From DATJUF01 sp035524095 (GTDB lineage Bacteria; Desulfobacterota; Binatia; Binatales; Binataceae), in NCBI GenBank assembly GCA_035524095.1, contig DATKPK010000134.1:35378-99377 (forward strand): a stretch of 64,000 nucleotides of DNA. Direction: 5' to 3'. Each line of letters starts with the position of its first letter. Position 1 is the stretch's first letter. This document shows positions 1 through 8,929 of this stretch, piece by piece. A model generated the notes under the pieces. It did no database searches and had not been told where the DNA came from. It worked only from the letters and a program-made list of their open reading frames with translations. The position numbers were made by a program, and so were the translations under genes.

Positions 1-493
1 TTTGCCGGTTCGACAGATGGATCAGGCAATGACGGCAGAGTACAGCGTCGGCGGCCGGTAACCGATCGCGGGTGATATCGGCCACCATAAAGGTGCGTTC
101 GGCCGAAGCGTAAAATTCGATATTGCGCCGGATCAACTCGTCGACCACGTCGATCCCGCAATACTGAACATCTCCCAAATCGACCGTTTTGAGCCAGTTG
201 AAGTCGCCACAGCCGGCATCCAGCAGCGTCTGTACGTGAAGCTCAGCAAGGATCGTGGGCAGTTGCCCCCGAATCGCCGCGCTGAGTTCGAGCGTCGATC
301 CCGCACCGGAAACCGATTCGTCTGATCTCCACAAGTTATTTCGATAGATCTCGCTGAACGTGCGCCGGTTCGATCGCATTTCCAGCCATCGGATATGCCA
401 CCGCGCGTAGGCTTCGTCGCCGAGCACCCGCCGCATGATCGCGCCGAGGTCTGGTCTTGCTCGCGGCCACCAGCCTTTTGCATCCTCCCCCAT
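1..493 (-). CDS. class I SAM-dependent methyltransferase (partial, C-terminus beyond window)
   Basis: An open frame begins at an ATG at 493 and runs off the left edge after about 164 codons. Residues 90-101 (LLDAGCGDFNWL) form SAM-binding motif I, YCGID (111-115) carries the beta-2 acidic residue, and CRHCLIHL (153-160) lies where motif IV/post-motif IV is expected. GAGSTLE (63-69) ahead of motif I recalls a family of bacterial methyltransferases with a DxxCGDFxW motif whose substrate is mostly unknown. The gene lies 60 bp downstream of the HlyD gene on the same strand and may be co-transcribed with it. Substrate cannot be inferred. Confidence 0.8.
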   Translation of the reverse strand, partial: MGEDAKGWWPRARPDLGAIMRRVLGDEAYARWHIRWLEMRSNRRTFSEIYRNNLWRSDESVSGAGSTLELSAAIRGQLPTILAELHVQTLLDAGCGDFNWLKTVDLGDVQYCGIDVVDELIRRNIEFYASAERTFMVADITRDRLPAADAVLCRHCLIHLSNRQ

Positions 494-553
494 CTTCCTT
501 ACTCACCCAGATTGAATCGCCCGGTGTGCCGTTCGCCAGTCCCTCCCTCGCGC

Positions 554-1606
554 TCAGCGAAAGCCTTGGATCGTCACGACTGCGGTCGCACCCATCCGGA
601 ACGGAAACCGCTCATCGTTCGGCCCCATGATCACGCGTACGGGGAAGCGCTGCGACAGCCGAACCCAGTTGAGCGTCGGTTCGATCTGCGGTAGCCCGGC
701 CACGGTCGCGCCATTGTCCTGATAAAGCGCCCATCCAGTGCCTTGTACGGTGCCGCGAAACGGATGGTTCGGGTAACTCCGCAAATAAACCTGCGCAGTC
801 ATCCCGGGCAGAATATGCTCCAGGAAATCCTCGCGAAAATTCGCCAGCACGTACCAGTTACGATTGTCGACCAGACTCAGTACTTCGCGGCCTTCGTTGC
901 CGTATTGTCCCACCGCGATATTAAGGTTGGTGACATACGCGTCGAAGGGTGCTTTGACATAGCAATACTCGACATTCAAGTTCGCATCGTAGACCGCTGC
1001 CTCCGCCGCCTTGCGCCGGGCATTTATATCGCCATACTGCCCCAACTCGTTGGTTGAGCGCTGGACCTCGCTATGGGCGCTCGCGATTGCCGCCTCGTCT
1101 GCCTGCACGCGGCTGCGCGCATTGAAAACGTCGTTGGCGGTAACGAAATGGCGTGCGAGCAGCGGTTCGATCCGTTGCAGGTATTGCCGGTCGTAGCTCT
1201 CCTCGGCCATCAACTGCTGTTGGCGCGATCCGGCTGAGCGCACCGCGTCCTCTAACGCCCGAATCTGCAGATTGGTCAGCATCAGGTTGGCTTGGGCATT
1301 ATCGAGCGCCGATTGATAAGGCCGCGGATCGACCACGAACAGGAGTTGTCCTTGCGCCACATGTTGATTGTCGTGAATCGGCAATTGCACGATCGGGCCG
1401 CTCACATGTGGCGCCACGCCCACGATATTCGCCCGCACATAAGCGTCATCGGTCCGCGGAAAGATATAGTAGAGCCGCGTGACATAGGCTCCCACCACCA
1501 GCGCCGCGATTACGATCGCAATCCCTAGCAGGCGCCCGGCCACCACCTGAGCGCTGATTCGCGGCCTGGTGGTTGTGATAGCCGGCGGTTCAGCGATAGC
1601 GGCCAC
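554..1606 (-). CDS. HlyD/EmrA-family periplasmic adaptor (MdtN/AaeA-like)
   Basis: The 350-residue protein has an N-terminal membrane anchor (about residues 25-48), the TDDAYVRA motif just after it (about 52-59), a biotinyl-lipoyl-like segment (VAPHVSGPIVQL), a long alpha-hairpin (about 105-205) and a C-terminal beta-barrel. This is the layout of membrane-fusion adaptors that link an inner-membrane pump to an outer-membrane channel. The start is GTG. Three bases separate it from the upstream YtcA-like gene, the same pairing seen beside mdtN in E. coli. No inner-membrane pump (MFS or FUSC/AaeB) and no TolC-like gene is adjacent, so the partner must be encoded elsewhere. Confidence 0.88.
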   Translation of the reverse strand: MAAIAEPPAITTTRPRISAQVVAGRLLGIAIVIAALVVGAYVTRLYYIFPRTDDAYVRANIVGVAPHVSGPIVQLPIHDNQHVAQGQLLFVVDPRPYQSALDNAQANLMLTNLQIRALEDAVRSAGSRQQQLMAEESYDRQYLQRIEPLLARHFVTANDVFNARSRVQADEAAIASAHSEVQRSTNELGQYGDINARRKAAEAAVYDANLNVEYCYVKAPFDAYVTNLNIAVGQYGNEGREVLSLVDNRNWYVLANFREDFLEHILPGMTAQVYLRSYPNHPFRGTVQGTGWALYQDNGATVAGLPQIEPTLNWVRLSQRFPVRVIMGPNDERFPFRMGATAVVTIQGFR

Positions 1607-1609
1607 GAT

Positions 1610-1873
1610 TCAGATCCGATTGAAGAAGATCAGCCAGGTAATACAGCCGATCAGAAGCACCAGGCACGGGTAGATCAGCAAACCGGGGCCCATATGCGGC
1701 TCGATTCCCAGCGCCGCGAACAGCAAGTGCAGGACCCCCGCCAAAGCGATTCCCACGATCGAGCACAGCAGCCACCCCGGAAAGTTCGCGCCCCCGATAT
1801 TGATCACCGGGTCGCATCCCACCGACGCCATTGCCAGCATCATCACTAATCCGGCGTCGGCCAACCTTCTCAT
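1610..1873 (-). CDS. ytcA: YtcA-family small membrane lipoprotein
   Basis: An 87-residue protein, started at the ATG at 1873 because that puts a signal peptide at the N-terminus. A longer in-frame extension has no signal character. The signal ends in a weak lipobox (ASVGC). It is followed by CDPVINIGGANFPGWLLCSI and two further hydrophobic segments ending in WLIFFNRI. The pattern (Cys-Asp/Ser-Pro-x-Ile near the lipobox, a Pro-x-Trp before the first TM, aromatic C-terminus) fits the YtcA family encoded beside the MdtN adaptor in E. coli. Its molecular role is unknown. It reads directly into the HlyD gene. Confidence 0.7.
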   Translation of the reverse strand: MRRLADAGLVMMLAMASVGCDPVINIGGANFPGWLLCSIVGIALAGVLHLLFAALGIEPHMGPGLLIYPCLVLLIGCITWLIFFNRI

Positions 1874-2130
1874 GGACGCTCCCTCAACCGAATCGGTACG
1901 CGTTGGGTCATTTGAGCCGCGATTTTGACCGATTATCGCGCCCCGAAGCAACATTGCTGTAGTCTCACCCTATCGGCGCGACGAATCCCGACACTATCGG
2001 CGGTCCACCCTCTTGCGCTGCTACTCTGGTTGACAACTACACTCCCCGCTGATGACTATCGACGCTCGGACGGTATCTCTGTCCGTCACGACTATAGCCA
2101 ATCCACGCGGACCACTTCACGGAGGCCACG

Positions 2131-3378
2131 ATGAACAACGAAATCACTCAGGTTGACGAAAAAAATCGCTGGCGGCTCGAAACTCCCGGCCACGACGGCT
2201 GGCCGCGTACCGCTCGCCCCGAGGACCCCGCCAAGTACCTGATGATTTCGGCTGACTGCCACGCCAACGAGCCGAGCACGCTTATGTATCAGCGTATCGA
2301 TGAGAAATTCCGCAACCGTCTCCCGCATATCGAAGTCGATGACAAAGGTCAAAAGTGGATGGTCGTCGAGGGCTATCAGCGTTCGCGCGTCCGTCCGGTC
2401 ACCACCGACGACGCGCCCAAAGGCGGCGAAGACCGCCTGCGTGGCCACGCCGGACGCGACCCGCTCGACCGTATCCGCGATCACGCGCGTGACGGCATCG
2501 ATGCCGAGATCGTCTTTCCCAACAAAGGCCTCTCGATTTGGGCCACTCAGGACGCCGAGTTCGGCAACGCGCAATGCCGCGTCTGGAATGATTGGGCCTG
2601 GGAAAACTTCGGCCAATACAACGACTTCATGTCACCGATGGCGGCCATCTTCACTTCTGACGTTGATCTGGCCATCGCCGAAATTCAGCGCGTCGCGAAA
2701 ATCGGTTTCCGCGGCCTGACCCTGCCGTGCAAGCCCGTATGGGGTGCGCACGACGCGCGTCATCCCAATTACAATCTCGATCTTTACAATCCGCTGTGGG
2801 CGGCGATTCAGGACTGCGACATTCCGATCACCTTCCACGTCTCGACCGGCCGCGATCCCCGCGCCGCCCGCAAAGATGGCGGTGCGATCATCAACTATGT
2901 CTCCCATTCGCTCTCGCCCACGATTGAGCCGGTCGCCAATCTCTGTGCCTCAGGCGTGCTCGAGCGCTACCCGCGAATTAAGTTCGCTGCCGTTGAATGC
3001 GGTATCGGATGGGTTCCATGGGCGCTCAATGCGATGGACGAGGCTTATCGCAAGCATCACCTGTGGGCCTTCCCAAAACTGAAGCATCTGCCGAGTGACT
3101 ATTTTCGGAGTAATGGCGCCGCGACCTTTCAGGAAGATCCCGCCGGCCTCGATCTGGCTGTAAAGTATAATCTGGTTGATAATTTCATGTGGGCGAATGA
3201 CTATCCCCATGCGGAAGGCACATGGCCCCATTCCGCCGAAGCGATCGAGCGCGAGATGGGCGCGTTGAACGACGATCAGCGCGCGAAGATTCTCGGCCTC
3301 AACGCAGCGCGGATGTTCAAGTTCGACACCGCGAAACTCCTCGCCCGCCGCTCCTCGACCCACGCCGCGGTTCAGTAA
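2131..3378 (+). CDS. amidohydrolase family protein (Amidohydro_2, metal-dependent TIM barrel)
   Basis: A 415-residue cytoplasmic enzyme with no signal peptide. ATG 2131 is preceded by ACGGAGGCC, a good ribosome site. Metal-ligand positions of the Amidohydro_2 superfamily are visible: Asp42-x-His44 in ISADCHANEP, His236 in FHVSTGRDP, the AVECGIGWVPW strand (about 288-298) and Asp357 in ANDYPHAEGTWP. Relatives include ACMS decarboxylase-like and other C-C or C-N hydrolases and decarboxylases, so the substrate is open. It is monocistronic: divergent from ytcA and followed by a hairpin at 3423-3456. This subfamily is often multicopy in soil deltaproteobacterial relatives. Confidence 0.85.
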   Translation: MNNEITQVDEKNRWRLETPGHDGWPRTARPEDPAKYLMISADCHANEPSTLMYQRIDEKFRNRLPHIEVDDKGQKWMVVEGYQRSRVRPVTTDDAPKGGEDRLRGHAGRDPLDRIRDHARDGIDAEIVFPNKGLSIWATQDAEFGNAQCRVWNDWAWENFGQYNDFMSPMAAIFTSDVDLAIAEIQRVAKIGFRGLTLPCKPVWGAHDARHPNYNLDLYNPLWAAIQDCDIPITFHVSTGRDPRAARKDGGAIINYVSHSLSPTIEPVANLCASGVLERYPRIKFAAVECGIGWVPWALNAMDEAYRKHHLWAFPKLKHLPSDYFRSNGAATFQEDPAGLDLAVKYNLVDNFMWANDYPHAEGTWPHSAEAIEREMGALNDDQRAKILGLNAARMFKFDTAKLLARRSSTHAAVQ

Positions 3379-3422
3379 CGGCGCAGCGTCATCTGGTAGA
3401 AAATCCAGCGGCAGCAAAATCC

Positions 3423-3456
3423 ACGCAACCGAATCGCCTATGCGGTTCGGTTGCGT
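3423..3456 (+). terminator. hairpin terminator after the amidohydrolase gene
   Basis: A perfect 11-bp inverted repeat (ACGCAACCGAA / TTCGGTTGCGT, arms 3423-3433 and 3446-3456) with a 12-nt loop, 44 bp past the stop codon. It is followed by a short T-rich run (TTTAACT). The T-run is weak but position and symmetry fit intrinsic termination before the cytochrome gene. Confidence 0.6.
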
Positions 3457-3553
3457 TTAACTCCAGCCATGTCATTCTATTGCGCGATGCAGCCGCGAGA
3501 CGCATTTTCAGGCGCACGGCTCATCACATTAGCTAGATGATTGGGGGTTTACC

Positions 3554-4012
3554 TTGTCGCGCGTGATCCGATTTTTCTCTTCGCTCGGTATCGTGTTTCT
3601 CCTCGGCGGCATTCTTGCTCCGCTCGCCCAGGCGCAGTCCGAACCGCCTGACGTCTTTCAGCCACCCAACATGCAGGCGCCCACATCCGGTAAGGCAGAT
3701 TTCATGCGCAACTGCGCCTCATGCCACGGCGCCAACGGCAAGGGCCACGGTCCCGACGTTGCTGCCCTCGGCATCAAGCCCAGCGACTTGACCGCGATCA
3801 GCTTGCGTAACGGTGGCGTCTTCCCCTTCAAACAGGTCGAGAACGACATCGACGGCCGCAAGACCGTCCCGGGCCACAAGCGTTTCGATATGCCGTTTTG
3901 GGGCACCACCTTCCAGCCCGACGGCAAAGAGTTCACGCCCGAAAGCGAGGCCAAGGTCCAAGCCCGCATCGACGCACTCGTCAACTACATCAAGTCCATC
4001 CAGCGCCAATAA
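3554..4012 (+). CDS. secreted class I cytochrome c
   Basis: A 152-residue protein with a Sec signal peptide (hydrophobic 7-24, cleavage probably after AQA near residue 27). The single haem site is C54-A-S-C57-H58 and Met113 in KRFDMPFWG is a likely axial ligand. Residues 46-150 form one small cytochrome c fold. The start is TTG 3554, preceded by GGGGGT. The protein should act as a periplasmic electron carrier. It stands alone, with no oxidase or dehydrogenase subunit beside it, so the redox partner is unknown. Confidence 0.85.
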   Translation: MSRVIRFFSSLGIVFLLGGILAPLAQAQSEPPDVFQPPNMQAPTSGKADFMRNCASCHGANGKGHGPDVAALGIKPSDLTAISLRNGGVFPFKQVENDIDGRKTVPGHKRFDMPFWGTTFQPDGKEFTPESEAKVQARIDALVNYIKSIQRQ

Positions 4013-4027
4013 GTGGAGCGAACTCGT

Positions 4028-4537
4028 ATGGCATGGAGTGCCCCCCTCACAGTCCATCAGCTCCTGCAGCGAGTCATCGACCATCGCCTAACCTGGCCCG
4101 ACTCTGCGATTTGGCCAATCCAACCGCGCGGCGTGTATCTTGTCTCGGAGCATCCGTGGGCCTTCTACCCAAACCCAAACTTAATGAGCACTCCTAGGGA
4201 TCCTCTTGTTAGGTATGTAGGCAAGAGCGACGCGAAAACGCCTCAGTTCGCCGCTAGGTTTGGCCAGTTGGTGATAGGGCTCGCTGGTTATGGGGACCGA
4301 ACTTGGATTGGCCACCAAGGCGCGTACAACCTTCTTGAGTACGTCAGCTGGGAAAATCCTATCATTAATCCGCTGAATTTTTACGTCGCTTGGCGTACCG
4401 ATTACGTTTGCCCAAGCTGTGCAGAGATCGGACTATACGGATGGTTCAGGTGCAGCTTAAAACAAAAAAGACCTCGCCGCTGTGCTAGCCACAACCCTTC
4501 GTATCACATGACGGCGACTCTGGAATTGGAGCACTAA
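4028..4537 (+). CDS. GIY-YIG-like nuclease-fold protein (putative)
   Basis: A 169-residue protein. I chose ATG 4028 over the in-frame GTG at 4013 because GTGGAG lies at usual spacing before it. GVY (35-37) and YVG (63-65) are spaced by an unusually long insert. They are followed by Arg77 in AARFGQ and by AEIGLYGWF with Glu133, which matches the order Gly-x-Tyr / Tyr-x-Gly / Arg / Glu of GIY-YIG endonucleases. A CPSC pair (128-131) and RRCASH (150-155) may bind metal. It starts 15 bp after the cytochrome gene but is functionally unrelated, and its third codon positions look more AT-rich than its neighbours. Function, and even nuclease activity, are inferred. Confidence 0.5.
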   Translation: MAWSAPLTVHQLLQRVIDHRLTWPDSAIWPIQPRGVYLVSEHPWAFYPNPNLMSTPRDPLVRYVGKSDAKTPQFAARFGQLVIGLAGYGDRTWIGHQGAYNLLEYVSWENPIINPLNFYVAWRTDYVCPSCAEIGLYGWFRCSLKQKRPRRCASHNPSYHMTATLELEH

Positions 4538-4549
4538 ACACTCTTCTAT

Positions 4550-5821
4550 TTAGTTCAGCAAGCCGGGCGTCGGGAAGCGACGCGCAAACGCCTGTACCTC
4601 ATCTGCGATACGTGCGATCACTGCCTCGTCATCAACATGGCCAATGACCTCATCCATCCACGCCGCTATTGTGCGCATGTCCGCCTCACCCATCGCGCGC
4701 GAAGTCACCGCGGGTGTCCCCAGGCGAATTCCGCTCGGGCTGAATGGTTTTCGTGGATCGTACGGCACTGTGTTGTAATTACAGACGATCCCCGCGCGGT
4801 CCAGCGCCTTCGCAGCTTTCTTGCCGATAACGCCCTTGTTCGTCAGATCCACCAGCACGAGATGGTTATCCGTTCCACCTGAAACCACGCCGAAGCCACG
4901 CGCCATCAGTTCAGCCGCCAGCGCCTTCGCATTGGCTACGACCTGCCGTCCGTATTGCTTGAACTCTGGTGTCGCCGCTTCCTTCAACGCGACCGCAATC
5001 GCGGCCGTCGTATGGTTATGCGGGCCGCCTTGCAGTCCCGGAAAGACCGCCTTATCAATCGCCGCCGCATGCTCCTGCTTGCACAGGATCATTGCACCGC
5101 GTGGTCCGCGCAGCGTCTTATGGGTCGTCGTCATCACGACGTCCGCATAGGGCACCGGGTCCGGATGCATCCCCGCCACGACCAATCCCGCAATATGTGA
5201 AATGTCGGCCAGCAGATACGCACCAACTTCCTTCGCGATCTCACTGAAAATCTTGAAGTCGAACTGGCGCGGATAGGCGGTAGCACCGGTCACAATAATC
5301 TTCGGCCGTTCCTTGCGCGCGAGGTCCCGCACCGCGTCATAGTCAATCCTTTGTGTTTCGCGATCGACTACGTAATGAATCGGCCGCCAGAACGATCCGG
5401 TGATGCTGACGTTCCATCCATGCGTCAGATGGCCACCCATCGGCAGCGCCAGACCCATCAGGCCGTCGCCCGGTTTGAGCAGCGCAAAATAGATTGCCAG
5501 ATTCGCTGGCGATCCCGAATACGGCTGAACGTTCGCATGTTCGGCTCCGAACAGCGCCTTGGCTCGCTCGACCGCGATCGTCTCGATCTCGTCGATATAG
5601 CGCTGACCTTCGTAGTAGCGCTTATGCGCGTAACCCTCCGAGTATTTATTCGCGAGGATTGAACCGGTCGCTTCGAGCACCGCTTTCGAGACGTAATTCT
5701 CCGACGGAATCAGGCGCACCGAATCGACCTCGTAGTGCTCCTCTTCCTTGATCAGATTGTATATTTCGGGATCGGTCCGCCTTAGTTCGTCCACGCCGCC
5801 ATCTCCGTCGAGACTAATCAC
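4550..5821 (-). CDS. glyA: serine hydroxymethyltransferase
   Basis: A 423-residue PLP enzyme that interconverts serine plus tetrahydrofolate with glycine plus methylene-tetrahydrofolate in the cytosol. Diagnostic stretches are RLIPSENYVS (36-45), NKYSEGYAHKRYYEGQ (58-73), ADISHIAGLV (about 205-214) and the PLP lysine K235 in VVMTTTHKTLRGPRG. Length is normal for the bacterial enzyme. The start appears to be GTG at 5821. It is convergent with the GIY-YIG-like gene, only 12 bp apart, and lies 81 bp downstream of an FAD oxidoreductase on the same strand. In many delta-proteobacteria glyA sits in the fab/rib block. Here it is about 42 kb away from that block. Confidence 0.96.
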   Translation of the reverse strand: MISLDGDGGVDELRRTDPEIYNLIKEEEHYEVDSVRLIPSENYVSKAVLEATGSILANKYSEGYAHKRYYEGQRYIDEIETIAVERAKALFGAEHANVQPYSGSPANLAIYFALLKPGDGLMGLALPMGGHLTHGWNVSITGSFWRPIHYVVDRETQRIDYDAVRDLARKERPKIIVTGATAYPRQFDFKIFSEIAKEVGAYLLADISHIAGLVVAGMHPDPVPYADVVMTTTHKTLRGPRGAMILCKQEHAAAIDKAVFPGLQGGPHNHTTAAIAVALKEAATPEFKQYGRQVVANAKALAAELMARGFGVVSGGTDNHLVLVDLTNKGVIGKKAAKALDRAGIVCNYNTVPYDPRKPFSPSGIRLGTPAVTSRAMGEADMRTIAAWMDEVIGHVDDEAVIARIADEVQAFARRFPTPGLLN

Positions 5822-5902
5822 TAGAGCCTAACGGCGCGCCCGCCCTAAGGCAAAGGGGGCTTTCTCAAGGGGGCAAACTATGTGCCCGCGGATGGTTCGC
5901 GG

Positions 5903-7270
5903 CTAATGCAAATCGGGCGGCGTCATTTTCTTGACCCAACCGCGATAGCTGCCGTCGTATCCGACCGCCGCCTGCCGCTCCCGCACCAGCTTCTCGATTC
6001 GCCCGATCGCTTCTGGCGTCAGTCCCGCGCGATGCTCGACGTCGGCCGCCATTGCCTCCGCCTCCGCCGCGGCTTCGCGCCGGGCTAGTTCGCTGAGCTC
6101 AAACCGCGCACCGTCTTCGGCCAATCCCAGGTACTGTTCCGCCACATGAATTCCGATATGTGTGCCGCTCACCAGCGAATCCTTGATATTGCCCTTGCCG
6201 GTCAGCACGTTACCCGACGCGTAAACCGCCGTCCGTCCTTCCAGCACGAGGCCGACGTTCTGCTCAACATAACGGTACACTTCACCCGCCTGTGGAATCC
6301 CCGGTATCGCCTCAGGAATACTGCCGATTGAGCTGATCGTCATCGGCCCGGTGACATCGTATTCACTGCCCGCGAGCTTACGCGCCTTGCCCTCGATTAC
6401 TTCTGTCCGCGTCATCTGGATTCCGGTCAGCCGCCCGTCCTTGACCATCAACCCGGTCGGCATATTCTGATCATGGAACTCGAACAGAAACTTACGCTGT
6501 GCCTTGTCGAGAATCTTGCTCCGCGCCGCCCTCAGCGATTCCGCTCGCTTGGCCGGCGTTCCTTCCGGAATATCCGATAACGGCATATCGAGCACGCGCC
6601 GCCGATAGAACAACTTACACGACTCGATACCAAGGTCCGCCCACGCCAGTCCGTGACTTTTCAGCACTGGCTCGATTCCTTCGCGTTCGAGCCGCAGCAT
6701 ATCTTCCCTGATCCCGCGCTGCCTGAGCCCGGCCAGCGCCATCTCGATCTGCAACACTTTGACCACGTCAATTGACGCGAGTCCGCCGCCAATCACTATC
6801 GTCCCCGGCTCCAGCCGATAGCGCGGACCGTCATACCCGGCTTCCGGATAATGGTTAAACCAGTAGATCAGCGGGTTCTGATAGACCAAGCCCTTATCGA
6901 CGTAGTGATCGGCCCCGTCGACTGGAAACGGCCGGTCGCGCCACGCGCCGTTCGCCAGCACAATCGCGTTCAGCCCCCAGCTTTGGCGCAATTCCTCGAA
7001 TTCCAGGTCACGGCCCATCCGCGTTAGCGGCAGATATAGGATATTCGGATTGTCGAGGCGGCGGTTGATCTCTTCATACTCGTCCAGCCGTTGCTTGACG
7101 TGCCAGCGCGGCAACCCATCCTCGATTTTCCCGTAAGGACGCGGGTTCTGTTCAATCACTATCACCAGCGCACCGCGGCCGGCGAATACCCGGGCGACCT
7201 CCGAGCCGGCGGTGGCTCCTCCGATTACAGCGACAACATGGCGGCGACTGGTTTTGTTGGTTTCTGCCAT
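5903..7270 (-). CDS. FAD/NAD(P)-dependent oxidoreductase (ferredoxin-NADP reductase / GltD-like)
   Basis: Started at the ATG at 7270 (MAETNKTSRRH), giving 455 residues. The longer in-frame extension is not protein-like. Two dinucleotide-binding motifs are visible: VAVIGGATAGSEVA near residue 13 for FAD and GTIVIGGGLASIDVVKV near residue 160 for NAD(P). The C-terminal segment with YASGNVLTGKGNIKDSL resembles the FAD-contacting region of GltD/FprA-type proteins. It lacks the N-terminal cysteine cluster of full GltD. The partner could be ferredoxin or a dehydrogenase subunit, and none lies next to it. Confidence 0.75.
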   Translation of the reverse strand: MAETNKTSRRHVVAVIGGATAGSEVARVFAGRGALVIVIEQNPRPYGKIEDGLPRWHVKQRLDEYEEINRRLDNPNILYLPLTRMGRDLEFEELRQSWGLNAIVLANGAWRDRPFPVDGADHYVDKGLVYQNPLIYWFNHYPEAGYDGPRYRLEPGTIVIGGGLASIDVVKVLQIEMALAGLRQRGIREDMLRLEREGIEPVLKSHGLAWADLGIESCKLFYRRRVLDMPLSDIPEGTPAKRAESLRAARSKILDKAQRKFLFEFHDQNMPTGLMVKDGRLTGIQMTRTEVIEGKARKLAGSEYDVTGPMTISSIGSIPEAIPGIPQAGEVYRYVEQNVGLVLEGRTAVYASGNVLTGKGNIKDSLVSGTHIGIHVAEQYLGLAEDGARFELSELARREAAAEAEAMAADVEHRAGLTPEAIGRIEKLVRERQAAVGYDGSYRGWVKKMTPPDLH

Positions 7271-7491
7271 TGATCTTTGGTTCACACCGCACACAATTGC
7301 CGGTGCTGGATTCTCTACCTGTTGATAATTCAGGATTACCTGGCTGGATAGCAGCAGCTTTCGTTTTCGTTTGCGCAGGTTAGCTGGCGTCACTTTCTAT
7401 CACAACTACCCTCGCAACTGGAAAGCTGTCCTGGCGCGTCCCGAGTCTTCCGCTTGCGCACATCGGAGGCGCATGTTTTCCTGTTCCCCTG

Positions 7492-8184
7492 ATGGGCTGG
7501 CGACGTAACTCCGCGCTTTCATGGTTGTTCGCCGGGGCTGTATGCGTGACGTCGGCGGTCGCGGGATGCGTCGTCGGCCAACATCACGAGACCGCGCACT
7601 GGACCGAGGCTGACACTGCCTTAGGCGAGGAGCATGAGGTTCCCTACGATCAGGCTCAGGCTCGCCAGTACATGCAGGACGCATTGCGCGGCGACGGCAT
7701 CCTCTTCGAGGTCCAGCCCGACAATTCGATTATCACGCTCTGGCGCAACGCCGACCAGCAGGCGGCAACTAGCTGGTTGATCATCAGCACACCATCACGT
7801 TACCGCTACGAAATCGAGTTCGTCCCCGAAGGCAGCCACCGGACCAAAATCATCGTGAATGTCCGCACGGAGGGCATTCCGGACGACCAACTGGCCAGTT
7901 ATAAGGCCAGCAACCGCTTCGAGCTATTCAAGGAAATCGATGAGCTGGCCGCGAAGGAACCACCGCCTTCAGCTGTGCCGTCGTCGGGTGGGGTCAATTT
8001 CACTTTGTTACCCAACGAAAATCTTGAGACGCTGGCGCAGCGCGTCACTGGCAACGAGGCGAATTGGCGACAGATCGCCAGTGACAACGGCCTGAAATCA
8101 CCGACGGATGTGACCCCATTCGAAAGCATCTGGGTGAGGTCGAATCTGTTGCCGAAAGGCTCAGCAAATTCGGCCGGTGATTAA
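7492..8184 (+). CDS. lipoprotein with C-terminal LysM-like domain
   Basis: A 230-residue protein with a signal peptide ending in lipobox AVAGC (Cys about 26). Residues 45-150 are a mixed alpha/beta region I do not recognise. A proline-serine linker (about 152-162) leads to a C-terminal segment (NFTLLPNENLETLAQRVTG, about 165-183, then ANWRQIASDNGL) with the look of a LysM peptidoglycan-binding repeat ending in a strand (SIWVRSNLL). It is probably anchored in the outer membrane and touches peptidoglycan. It is divergent from the FAD oxidoreductase and appears monocistronic. Confidence 0.65.
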   Translation: MGWRRNSALSWLFAGAVCVTSAVAGCVVGQHHETAHWTEADTALGEEHEVPYDQAQARQYMQDALRGDGILFEVQPDNSIITLWRNADQQAATSWLIISTPSRYRYEIEFVPEGSHRTKIIVNVRTEGIPDDQLASYKASNRFELFKEIDELAAKEPPPSAVPSSGGVNFTLLPNENLETLAQRVTGNEANWRQIASDNGLKSPTDVTPFESIWVRSNLLPKGSANSAGD

Positions 8185-8397
8185 GCCGTGTGTACCGCAG
8201 TCATGAGGGACGTGATCCTTGAGAGGATCGTCGAGGGGAGGATGAGGTATGAGGCGAGGTTCGATGACTGCTCCGCGCTACTCCGTGACCGATGCGACGA
8301 TCGCGCGGTCAATTGTAAGACCCGGTCTGTGCAATCGTCACACCGCGCGACGGAACCGTCGGGTCTGTACCCCCCGCCGGGGCTTGAGACTCGCTCC

Positions 8398-8712
8398 CTA
8401 ATCGCTCAGATTGGCGCCGCCATCTTCGTACTCGGGCACCAGGCCAGAAGGGCTAACCGCCGCTACCACGGCGAGGAACTGCTCGAAAGTCATCTGCAGG
8501 TTCAGGAACCCGCCCTGGCAGAAAACCCAGCCGTAATAGTCGAGAATCTCATCCGGAATCACGAGCGGCAAACGCGGCAGAGTCGATACCAACGGAAAAC
8601 GCCGCGGTTCGTCAAAGCGGCGCCGTTCCGCAAAGCCGTCGGCAACCACATCCACTCCGATCGCATGGGCTTCCCGCAGCGGGATCACATTACGTTTGGA
8701 GCTTCGAACCAT
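8398..8712 (-). CDS. hypothetical protein, 104 aa
   Basis: I do not recognise this gene. It is supported by a strong ribosome site (GGAGG) upstream of the ATG at 8712. An adjacent GTG at 8715 has slightly better spacing and cannot be excluded. The protein is soluble, with no signal peptide, a basic N-terminal third and an acidic C-terminus (PEYEDGGANLSD). A central hydrophobic stretch is PLVIPDEILDYYGWVFCQGG. It stands alone between the LysM-like lipoprotein and uppP, facing away from uppP. Confidence 0.55.
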   Translation of the reverse strand: MVRSSKRNVIPLREAHAIGVDVVADGFAERRRFDEPRRFPLVSTLPRLPLVIPDEILDYYGWVFCQGGFLNLQMTFEQFLAVVAAVSPSGLVPEYEDGGANLSD

Positions 8713-8929
8713 CACTAAAAACCCTCCGAGCCACGCGATGCCGCGCGACTCTAAATACTATTGGCTCCCTGGCTTTCTGCCAAGCAACCACATCGCCACG
8801 TGTGATTGCGCCCACTATAACACGAATGGACTCAAATGGTGAGCCTCTAGGGCAATTTATGATCGCCAAATCTTCGATACTTGACATTGCCAGCGCAAGT
8901 GCAGTCAAACCGGCTGCGGGAGGACGTTG

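Noticed and set aside
8188..8718. 176-residue open frame on the plus strand
   Set aside because: Overlaps the better-supported minus-strand gene with a GGAGG site; its sequence has no domain-like pattern.
8881..8909. Possible sigma-70 promoter for uppP (TTGACA at 8881)
   Set aside because: No acceptable -10 hexamer at 16-18 bp spacing.
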